Below are positions 1-3,613 of a stretch of 6,374 bases of DNA, one piece after another. Under the pieces are notes generated by a model. The model saw only the letters and a program-made list of their open reading frames with translations, was not told the DNA's origin and did no database searches. The translations under genes and the position numbers were made by a program. Origin of the DNA: Actinomycetes bacterium (GTDB taxonomy: Bacteria > Actinomycetota > Actinomycetes > Mycobacteriales > Mycobacteriaceae); the NCBI GenBank assembly GCA_023460175.1, contig JAEWRC010000212.1, forward strand, positions 1 through 6,374, in the 5' to 3' direction. Position 1 is the first letter of the stretch. Every line of letters begins with the position of its first letter.

Positions 1-215
1 ATCCAGCGCAACCCGGGCGGAAGCTTCGCGGACTGGCCGGCGGGCGGGGCCGCGCCGCCGGGTTGGGCGGGGCGACTCCAGCCGGAGCCACCGCCGGGTG
101 CTGCGGCCTCGGCCGTCGCGGGCGGCAGCAGCCTGCCCTGGCACCGCGGGCACCACGCCCGCTGTTTGTCGCGGACGTTCCACCGGGTGCTGCAGGAGGA
201 ACAGACCTGGATCAC
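1..215 (-). CDS. Zinc-ribbon DUF4328-type membrane protein, N-terminus (partial)
   Basis: The minus-strand frame opens with GTG at 213-215 and stays open to the window edge: 71 codons plus two bases, with the rest lying beyond base 1. It starts MIQVCSSCSTRW and holds two CxxC pairs (C5/C8 and C22/C25) thirteen residues apart, a treble-clef zinc ribbon. A Pro/Gly/Ala linker (about 31-62) follows, then KLPPGLRW. From memory, this layout (zinc ribbon, low-complexity linker, LPPGYRWIAVR-like segment, then membrane helices) is typical of actinobacterial DUF4328 proteins; M. tuberculosis has a membrane protein of this kind (Rv3843c) near sodA. The membrane part cannot be seen here. A stop codon lies just upstream in frame, so GTG 215 is the only reasonable start. 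It follows the rhodanese on the same strand but has its own -10 element. Function unknown. The plus-strand frame over the same bases is less protein-like. Confidence 0.72.
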   Translation of the reverse strand, partial: MIQVCSSCSTRWNVRDKQRAWCPRCQGRLLPPATAEAAAPGGGSGWSRPAQPGGAAPPAGQSAKLPPGLRW

Positions 216-221
216 CGCACC

Positions 222-227
222 AGCCTA
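222..227 (-). promoter_or_regulatory. -10 element of a leaderless promoter for the zinc-ribbon gene
   Basis: On the minus strand TAGGCT fits the mycobacterial TANNNT -10 pattern. It is followed by exactly six bases (GGTGCG) and then the GTG start codon at 215. There is no Shine-Dalgarno sequence. The spacing predicts transcription starting on the first base of the start codon, so the mRNA would be leaderless. No convincing -35 is visible, as is common for such promoters. Confidence 0.5.
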
Positions 228-231
228 ACCA

Positions 232-249
232 GCGCCGACACGGCGGCGC
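232..249 (-). terminator. Short GC hairpin after the rhodanese gene
   Basis: GCGCCG and CGGCGC arms (six perfect pairs) enclose a six-base loop. The hairpin lies 27 bases past the rhodanese stop and just before the leaderless promoter of the next gene, where a terminator would be expected. There is no T-tract. In DNA this GC-rich a six-pair stem can arise by chance, so the call is weak. Confidence 0.3.
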
Positions 250-276
250 CCCGGGTCGCCCGACAACCGTCGTCGC

Positions 277-612
277 TCAGACCGTGCCGGGCGCACCCGA
301 ATCGGTGACGACCGGGCGGCCGCACTGCTGCCAGGCCATCATGCCGCCGTCGACGTTCACCGGCTGGTACCCGTTGGCCTGCAGGTACTGCGCGACCTGC
401 ATCGACCGGCCGCCGGCCGCGCAGATCACGAACAGTTCCTTGGTCGAGTCGATCTCGGCGATCCGGGCCGGCACATCGCCCATCGGGATGTGCACGGCCT
501 GCGGGGCGTGCCCGCGCTGCCATTCGTCGTCCTCCCGCACGTCGAGGAGGACGACGTCGCTGCCGAACTCCGTCGGCAATCCGCTCACCTGAATCTGCGA
601 TACCGCATCCAT
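277..612 (-). CDS. Single-domain rhodanese (sulfurtransferase-like)
   Basis: A 111-residue protein consisting of one rhodanese domain, the usual length for a stand-alone member. Visible family marks are LLDVREDDEW (22-31), followed by GHAPQAVHIPMGD (34-46), the region known as the CH2A/CH2B signature, and the active-site loop CAAGGRS (64-70) with catalytic Cys64. A six-residue loop closed by Arg is typical of sulfur-carrying rhodaneses rather than Cdc25-type phosphatases. A final DGGMMAWQQ helix completes the fold. It is cytoplasmic, with no signal peptide or membrane helix. Cys64 should carry a persulfide and pass sulfane sulfur to thiols or cyanide; the physiological acceptor is unknown. 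ATG 612 is chosen because it has AGGA seven bases upstream and the protein then starts just before the domain. The next gene downstream, a zinc-ribbon protein, seems to have its own promoter. The 337-bp gap upstream contains DnaA-box-like sites. Confidence 0.9.
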   Translation of the reverse strand: MDAVSQIQVSGLPTEFGSDVVLLDVREDDEWQRGHAPQAVHIPMGDVPARIAEIDSTKELFVICAAGGRSMQVAQYLQANGYQPVNVDGGMMAWQQCGRPVVTDSGAPGTV

Positions 613-677
613 CGTTCGATCCTGTCACGCCCGTCCCACGACGGTTCGCGGTCCTCGCGAGTTTGGCGAACATCCGC

Positions 678-707
678 CTATCCACAGTTTCCACAGGCTT
701 ATCCACA
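678..707 (+). promoter_or_regulatory. Three tandem DnaA-box-like sites
   Basis: In one orientation there are CTATCCACA (678-686, one mismatch to the classical DnaA box TTATCCACA), GTTTCCACA (687-695, two mismatches) and TTATCCACA (699-707, perfect). The first two abut and the third follows after three bases. DnaA boxes outside oriC are known as regulatory or DnaA-titrating sites. There is no dnaA, dnaN or rnpA here, so this is not the usual oriC neighbourhood. Binding is inferred from sequence only. Confidence 0.5.
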
Positions 708-752
708 GGCCGCCCGCGTCCCGCGGCCCGTCTCGCCTCGGCAATCGCGAAG

Positions 753-766
753 TTGACTGCAGTCAA
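753..766. repeat. Perfect 14-bp palindrome, probable operator
   Basis: TTGACTGCAGTCAA is its own reverse complement over all 14 bases, in an intergenic region, immediately beside a perfect inverted DnaA box (767-775). Dyads of this size are usual for dimeric regulators such as MarR or TetR types. The regulator is unknown, and no regulator gene of those families lies in the window. The left half also resembles a -35 element (TTGACT), but no -10 sits at a suitable distance. Confidence 0.45.
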
Positions 767-775
767 TGTGGATAA
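767..775 (-). promoter_or_regulatory. Inverted perfect DnaA box
   Basis: TGTGGATAA is the exact complement of TTATCCACA. It lies 59 bp right of the perfect box at 699-707, in opposite orientation, so the cluster has two perfect boxes facing each other. Confidence 0.5.
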
Positions 776-871
776 CCGGGCGGGCGAAACGCCGCATCCA
801 TCAACAACCCGACCCGCCGCTCAGCGAAATCCGGCGGCTTCGGCCGATTTCTCCCTCGCCAGCCGAGGCGT

Positions 872-877
872 TATGAT
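872..877 (+). promoter_or_regulatory. -10 element for the small membrane peptide gene
   Basis: TATGAT matches the sigma-A -10 consensus in five of six positions and would place the transcription start near 884. No clear -35 is visible. The transcript would have a leader of about 66 bases to the ATG at 950, or 15 bases to a possible GTG at 899 that has AGGA at 890-893. Confidence 0.45.
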
Positions 878-949
878 CGCCGTCACAACAGGACTTCTGT
901 GATTGATCTCACTGGGGGCAGCTTTGATTGCACGGGATGGTACGGCGCG

Positions 950-1102
950 ATGACGACCCAACCGATGGGTCCGCACTCGGGCGCGCAACCGTCGCACTGG
1001 TACTCCTCGACGTGTAACCGGTCCTACCTGCTCGCGCTGCTGCGCGCGGGCGTGGTGGCCCTGGTGCTGCTCGGCATCCTCGCCGTGATCGTCCTGCTCT
1101 GA
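950..1102 (+). CDS. Small membrane peptide, 50 residues
   Basis: Residues 1-24 are polar (MTTQPMGPHSGAQPSHWYSS and onwards, with His, Tyr and one Cys). From about residue 25 to the last residue there is one hydrophobic stretch, SYLLALLRAGVVALVLLG followed by ILAVIVLL, so it should be a tail-anchored or single-pass membrane peptide with almost nothing beyond the helix. From 950 on the third codon positions are strongly G/C, as in neighbouring genes; the 17 codons back to an alternative GTG at 899 are less biased. I therefore prefer ATG 950, although GTG 899 has the better ribosome site (AGGA, five bases upstream). Its stop is 13 bp from the stop of the convergent sodX-like gene. I recognise no family. 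Small proteins of this kind are poorly annotated and the function is unknown. Confidence 0.6.
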   Translation: MTTQPMGPHSGAQPSHWYSSTCNRSYLLALLRAGVVALVLLGILAVIVLL

Positions 1103-1115
1103 AGCCGCTGAAGCC

Positions 1116-1454
1116 TCAACCCGATTTCGCCCGCGCCGTGAAGATCACCCGGTAGCTGTCGGCGGCGGCCACCCACCCGAACTGTCGCGAGTCGACCACG
1201 CCGGGGGCGGTGGGATTGTCCGAGCGGGCCTCGAAACTCGTTCCCCGGCCCGCACCGCGCACCTCGCCCACCCGCTTGACCAGCCAGCGCGACGGCAGCG
1301 TGGGGTCCTGAAAAATTCGCACCTGACCGGTCCGCGGCTTGCCGCCGCGCCAGCCCAGCAGACCGTCGCCGGGGCTCAGCGTGGGCCGCATCGAGTCCTC
1401 CACGACCACGAATCGGCGCAACGGCCAACGCCCCACACTATGGTTTCGCACCAT
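1116..1454 (-). CDS. sodX: SodX-like S26 peptidase, probable NiSOD maturation protease
   Basis: A 112-residue member of the signal peptidase I (S26) family. EDSMRPTLSPGD (19-30) contains nucleophile Ser21, WLVKRVGEV (57-65) contains general base Lys60, and RSDNP (77-81) corresponds to the conserved box with Gly-Asp-Asn in classical enzymes, here Ser-Asp-Asn. Unlike housekeeping LepB it has no N-terminal membrane anchor and is very short. In Streptomyces a small S26 peptidase gene, sodX, sits beside sodN; such a protease is thought to remove the NiSOD leader and free the His that ligates nickel. Being next to sodN, it should do so here, though the gene is divergent rather than co-directional. 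ATG 1454 is preferred over ATGs at 1478 and 1505, which would overlap sodN. It has no Shine-Dalgarno sequence, but TACCCT lies exactly six bases before it, predicting a leaderless mRNA. It converges on the small membrane peptide gene. Confidence 0.85.
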   Translation of the reverse strand: MVRNHSVGRWPLRRFVVVEDSMRPTLSPGDGLLGWRGGKPRTGQVRIFQDPTLPSRWLVKRVGEVRGAGRGTSFEARSDNPTAPGVVDSRQFGWVAAADSYRVIFTARAKSG

Positions 1455-1460
1455 GCCCTG

Positions 1461-1470
1461 AGGGTAGGTT
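1461..1470. promoter_or_regulatory. Divergent overlapping -10 elements for sodX and sodN
   Basis: The 22 bp between the two start codons contain AGGGTAGGTT. Read right, TAGGTT (1465-1470) fits TANNNT and is followed by six bases and the sodN ATG. Read left, TACCCT (complement of 1461-1466) fits TANNNT and is followed by six bases and the sodX ATG. The two elements share the TA pair at 1465-1466. Both messages would be leaderless. An AGGG at 1461-1464 could instead serve as a sodN ribosome site if transcription starts further upstream. Confidence 0.55.
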
Positions 1471-1476
1471 AGAGGC

Positions 1477-1899
1477 ATGCTGCATCGACTTTTCACCAAC
1501 GCCACTCCCGCCCACGCCCACTGCGACCTGTACTGCGGCGTCTACGACCCCGCGCAGGCCAAGATCGAGGCGCTGTCCTGCCTCAAGACCCTGCAGAAGT
1601 TCCACGACTCCGACGACGAGCACTTCCGCACGCGCGCCATCATCATCAAGGAGCAGCGCGCCGAGGAGGTCAAGCATCACCTGATGGTGCTGTGGGCCGA
1701 CTTCTTCGCCAAGGAGCACTTCGAGCAGTTCCCCAACCTGCACCAGCTGTTCTGGGACGGCGTGCACGGTGCCGGTGACGTCAAGAAGTCCACCGACGTC
1801 GCGGTCGCCGAGAAGCTGCTCAAGACCATCGACGAGATCGCCGACATCTTCTGGCAGACCGAGAAGGCCAAGGGCATGGGCGTTTACCCGCCGGCCTAG
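1477..1899 (+). CDS. sodN: Nickel superoxide dismutase precursor
   Basis: Converts superoxide to oxygen and hydrogen peroxide with a Ni(II/III) centre; known NiSODs are cytoplasmic homohexamers. The 140-residue precursor has a 14-residue leader, MLHRLFTNATPAHA, then HCDLYCGVYDPAQ, the Ni-hook: His1, Cys2 and Cys6 of the mature protein (15, 16 and 20 here) bind nickel, and Asp3 and Tyr9 are kept. IKEQRAEEVKHHLMVLWADFF (two overlapping pieces around 57-77) and the final IADIFWQTEKAKG are typical of the four-helix bundle. The hook differs from the Streptomyces HCDLPCG form in having Tyr at mature position 5 instead of Pro. The mature chain would be about 126 residues, slightly longer than the 117 of Streptomyces, with a tail ending VYPPA. 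Leader cleavage must expose His1, matching the adjacent sodX-like protease. A leaderless promoter precedes it and a strong hairpin follows. In Streptomyces sodN is induced by nickel. Confidence 0.96.
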   Translation: MLHRLFTNATPAHAHCDLYCGVYDPAQAKIEALSCLKTLQKFHDSDDEHFRTRAIIIKEQRAEEVKHHLMVLWADFFAKEHFEQFPNLHQLFWDGVHGAGDVKKSTDVAVAEKLLKTIDEIADIFWQTEKAKGMGVYPPA

Positions 1900-1942
1900 C
1901 CACTCAACAGGCCACCAACTCCGGCCAACAACACCGAAGTTC

Positions 1943-1980
1943 CGATCGGGGCGTCGTGCGCAAGCACGGCGCCCCGATTG
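1943..1980 (+). terminator. Strong hairpin terminator after sodN
   Basis: A 17-pair stem (1943-1959 with 1964-1980, two G-U pairs) closes on a GCAA tetraloop and starts 43 bases past the sodN stop. The inner arms read GGGGCGTCGTGC and GCACGGCGCCCC. No T-tract follows, which is usual for mycobacterial hairpin terminators. Because it is nearly symmetric it could also form in the opposite direction, but no minus-strand gene ends here. Confidence 0.7.
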
Positions 1981-2016
1981 CGTTGACTCGCTATCGACTT
2001 CGCAACGATTCGGTGC

Positions 2017-2044
2017 CTGGCACTCGTGTCCCCTTGCGTGCCAG
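2017..2044. repeat. Inverted repeat upstream of the Rv3847-like gene
   Basis: CTGGCAC (2017-2023) and GTGCCAG (2038-2044) are perfect complements, 14 bp apart, so their centres are 21 bp (two helical turns) apart. The repeat lies 76 bp before the Rv3847-like start codon, in a region that must contain its promoter. It could be a regulator site or a hairpin in the leader. A TTGACT -35-like hexamer sits at 1983-1988, but I see no good -10 after it. Confidence 0.35.
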
Positions 2045-2119
2045 CGGGGTTGTGCCGCATCCTGAACACCCCGACCCGCAGTCGTGTCGCAGTAGCAGCC
2101 CGGAAGCGCGGAGGCAAAG

Positions 2120-2653
2120 ATGGAGACAGGGTCTGGGCGAGCCATCGGACTCGCCCCCTTTCACTCTCGTGGCGCCCTGAAGGGCTTCCTGGTCTCGGGC
2201 CGCTGGCCGGACTCCACCAAGGAATGGGCACAGCTGTTGATGGCCGCCGTCCGAGTCGCCTCGCTGCCCGGATTACTGTCCACCACAACCGTTTTCGGGG
2301 TGCGCGAGGAGCTGCCCGACGAGCCGCCGCCGGACACCGTCGGCCTGGTGCTGGCCGAGGGCCCCGTGGTCGGCGAATCCGCCATCTCCCCAGGGCATTT
2401 CGCCGACCACCTGCCGCCGGCCCTGCTCATGCTGCATCCGCCGTCGGAAACCATGCCGTCGCTGCCGGAATGCGCCGGGGCAGCCTCCGGCTGCGTATTG
2501 CTGCCCGGGCTACCGCATTTGGGGCTCGAGCATCGCGCCGCCTGGGTGGAGGCCGAGTCCGACGGCACGGTGACCTCGATGGTCAGCCGGGTGGGCGTGG
2601 ACCCGATCAGCCACCCCGATACCGCGATCCTGGCAATGCTGCTCGCCGCCTGA
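2120..2653 (+). CDS. Conserved mycobacterial protein, Rv3847 family
   Basis: A 177-residue protein, the same length as M. tuberculosis Rv3847 as I remember it, and in the same place: after the superoxide dismutase gene and before the Rv3848 and espR homologues. No known domain is recognisable. It opens METGSGRAIGLAPFHSRG, contains an alternating hydrophobic and Pro-rich middle (ELPDEPPPDTVGLVLAEG, 64-81), and ends SHPDTAILAMLLAA. There is no signal peptide, clear membrane helix or metal-binding motif; it looks like a compact cytoplasmic alpha/beta protein. ATG 2120 is preceded by GGAGG at 2110-2114 with five bases between, the best ribosome site in the window, so it is translated from a leadered mRNA. 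A strong terminator separates it from sodN and a new promoter follows it, so it is probably its own transcription unit. Function unknown. Confidence 0.85.
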   Translation: METGSGRAIGLAPFHSRGALKGFLVSGRWPDSTKEWAQLLMAAVRVASLPGLLSTTTVFGVREELPDEPPPDTVGLVLAEGPVVGESAISPGHFADHLPPALLMLHPPSETMPSLPECAGAASGCVLLPGLPHLGLEHRAAWVEAESDGTVTSMVSRVGVDPISHPDTAILAMLLAA

Positions 2654-2656
2654 AGG

Positions 2657-2676
2657 ATTCGCGTCGGACGCCGAAT
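2657..2676 (+). terminator. Possible hairpin after the Rv3847-like gene
   Basis: Arms ATTCGCG (2657-2663) and CGCCGAAT (2669-2676) pair over seven positions with one bulged C around a five-base loop, three bases after the stop codon. There is no T-tract. It is weak, but the riboswitch promoter follows closely, so a transcript end here makes sense. Confidence 0.3.
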
Positions 2677-2723
2677 TCCCAAGTACGGCAACCCGAACAT
2701 TCGCCATAAGTCGGGTGCCTCCG

Positions 2724-2729
2724 TATGCT
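2724..2729 (+). promoter_or_regulatory. -10 element of the riboswitch and exporter transcript
   Basis: TATGCT fits TANNNT and would start transcription near 2736, a few bases before the 5' strand of riboswitch helix P1. The start would thus coincide with the beginning of the aptamer. No clear -35 is visible. Confidence 0.5.
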
Positions 2730-2735
2730 GTTGGA

Positions 2736-2835
2736 GTCAGCGAAGGGGAGTAGCCCCCAATCGTCGTGTCGACATACTGGCGAAAGCCCGGCCGGCGAAC
2801 CGAATGAGCATCTTTCGGTGGGCGAGACCTTCGAC
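2736..2835 (+). promoter_or_regulatory. Manganese riboswitch aptamer (yybP-ykoY class)
   Basis: Helix P1 is CGAAGG (2741-2746) with CCTTCG (2828-2833). The 5' strand runs into GGGGAGTAGC (2745-2754), the near-invariant L1 loop of this class, and the 3' strand is preceded by GGGCGAGACC (2820-2829), matching the other conserved junction strand (GCGAGACC). Between them are ACATACTGGC (2772-2781), a GGC-GAAA-GCC hairpin (2779-2788) and an ACCGAA/TTCGGT hairpin (2799-2804 with 2814-2819). These RNAs bind Mn2+ between the docked L1 and L3 loops and turn on Mn exporters such as mntP and UPF0016/GDT1 genes; the gene directly downstream is of the latter family. The identification rests on motifs read by eye. 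Confidence 0.85.
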
Positions 2836-2882
2836 GTATGGCCGTTGATGCCCGCGTATCCGCGACCACCCGTCGAAAGGTC
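2826..2882 (+). promoter_or_regulatory. Riboswitch expression platform: switchable SD-sequestering helix
   Basis: The SD region GTCGAAAGG (2872-2880), seven bases before the ATG at 2888, is complementary to the 3' strand of aptamer helix P1. Bases 2826-2836 can pair with 2871-2882 over eleven positions with one bulged A. The same CCTTCG (2828-2833) is needed for P1. With Mn2+ bound, P1 forms and the ribosome site is free; without Mn2+, the strand covers the site. This predicts a translational ON switch. I see no T-tract terminator in the platform. Confidence 0.65.
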
Positions 2883-2887
2883 GTCAC

Positions 2888-3613
2888 ATGCTCGCAGCAA
2901 CCATGATCAGCCTCGGCGTCGTGTTCGTCGCCGAACTCGGCGACAAGTCGCAGCTGATCACCATGACCTATGCCCTGCGGCATCGGTGGTGGGTGGTGCT
3001 GACCGGTGTGGGCATTGCGGCATTCCTGGTCCACGGCGTCTCCGTCACCATCGGCCATTTCCTGGGCATGGCGCTGCCGGAACGCCCCATCGCGTTCGCG
3101 GCGGCGATCGCGTTCCTGGCCTTCGCGGTCTGGACGTGGCGCGAGGGCGGCGACTCCGACGAGGAGACCAAGACCGTCGCCGAACCGCGCTTCATCCTGT
3201 TCGCGGTCATCTCGTCGTTCGTCCTGGCCGAACTGGGCGACAAGACGATGCTGGCCACGGTGGCACTGGCCAGCGACAACCACTGGGCCGGGGTCTGGCT
3301 GGGCGCCACGATCGGCATGATCCTCGCCGACGGCGTCGCGATCCTGGCCGGGCGGCTGCTGCACCGCCGCCTGCCCGAGCGGTTCCTGCACGTCATGGCC
3401 AGCGTCCTGTTCCTGCTGTTCGGGCTGTGGATGCTGTTCTACTCGGCGCTGGGCTGGCACACCGCGGGCATCGTGATCACCGGCGGCGTCGCCGCGGCGG
3501 CCTGCATCACGGGAGTCGTCACGGCGATCCGTCGCCGCCGGCGCGCACCGCTGGGCACCGCCGTGCGCCCGGAAGGTCGAATCGAGCCCGACAACGCCCC
3601 GGAAACCGCCTGA
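2888..3613 (+). CDS. GDT1/UPF0016 family Mn2+ exporter, Rv3848 homologue
   Basis: A 241-residue inner-membrane protein with the two inverted-repeat signatures of the TMEM165/GDT1 family, VAELGDKSQL (14-23) and LAELGDKTML (113-122); their Glu, Asp and Lys residues lie in membrane helices and form the cation path. Hydrophobic stretches at about 5-25, 35-57, 67-83, 103-125, 135-156 and 166-187 give the standard six helices. A seventh (193-214) follows, ending in an RRRRR stretch and a polar tail. The loop between repeats (84-100, GGDSDEETKTVAEP) is acidic. Bacterial members export Mn2+, in keeping with the Mn riboswitch directly upstream; other family members move Ca2+ and H+. ATG 2888 is chosen for its AAAGG seven bases before it, the element the riboswitch controls. 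In M. tuberculosis the Rv3848 homologue likewise precedes espR. mneA is a name used for bacterial homologues, but I do not assign it. Confidence 0.92.
   Translation: MLAATMISLGVVFVAELGDKSQLITMTYALRHRWWVVLTGVGIAAFLVHGVSVTIGHFLGMALPERPIAFAAAIAFLAFAVWTWREGGDSDEETKTVAEPRFILFAVISSFVLAELGDKTMLATVALASDNHWAGVWLGATIGMILADGVAILAGRLLHRRLPERFLHVMASVLFLLFGLWMLFYSALGWHTAGIVITGGVAAAACITGVVTAIRRRRRAPLGTAVRPEGRIEPDNAPETA

Larger units (their letters stand above)
613..949. other. Non-coding region between divergent rhodanese and small membrane gene
   Basis: 337 bp without a credible gene. The open frames crossing it lack codon bias and conserved motifs. It holds a DnaA-box-like cluster, a 14-bp palindrome, a small CGGC-TTCG-GCCG hairpin (835-846) inside a weaker inverted repeat, and a TATGAT -10 (872-877) reading right. 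The left part must hold the rhodanese promoter, but I cannot see a clear -10 for it. Confidence 0.7.

Noticed and set aside
1..228. Plus-strand reading frame without stop from the window edge to 226-228
   Set aside because: The opposite strand carries a zinc ribbon with CxxC pairs and a leaderless promoter; the plus frame has no recognisable motif.
212..766. Minus-strand frame covering the rhodanese and its upstream region
   Set aside because: It overlaps the clear rhodanese in another frame, is Arg/Gly/Pro-rich shadow sequence, and begins in the palindrome.
678..775. Chromosomal replication origin
   Set aside because: There are only four boxes, no extended AT-rich unwinding region and no dnaA, dnaN or rpmH nearby.
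1455..1505. Longer sodX starting at 1505 or 1478
   Set aside because: It would overlap the first codons of sodN and add residues outside the peptidase fold; the promoter spacing supports 1454.
1943..1980. Regulatory RNA or insertion-element end instead of a terminator
   Set aside because: It is a single simple hairpin after a stop codon with a GNRA loop; no matching second copy or target duplication is seen.
1438..2145. Minus-strand 235-codon frame opposite sodN
   Set aside because: It is antisense to sodN and its Leu/Val/Gly-rich product mirrors the sodN codons; no family motif.
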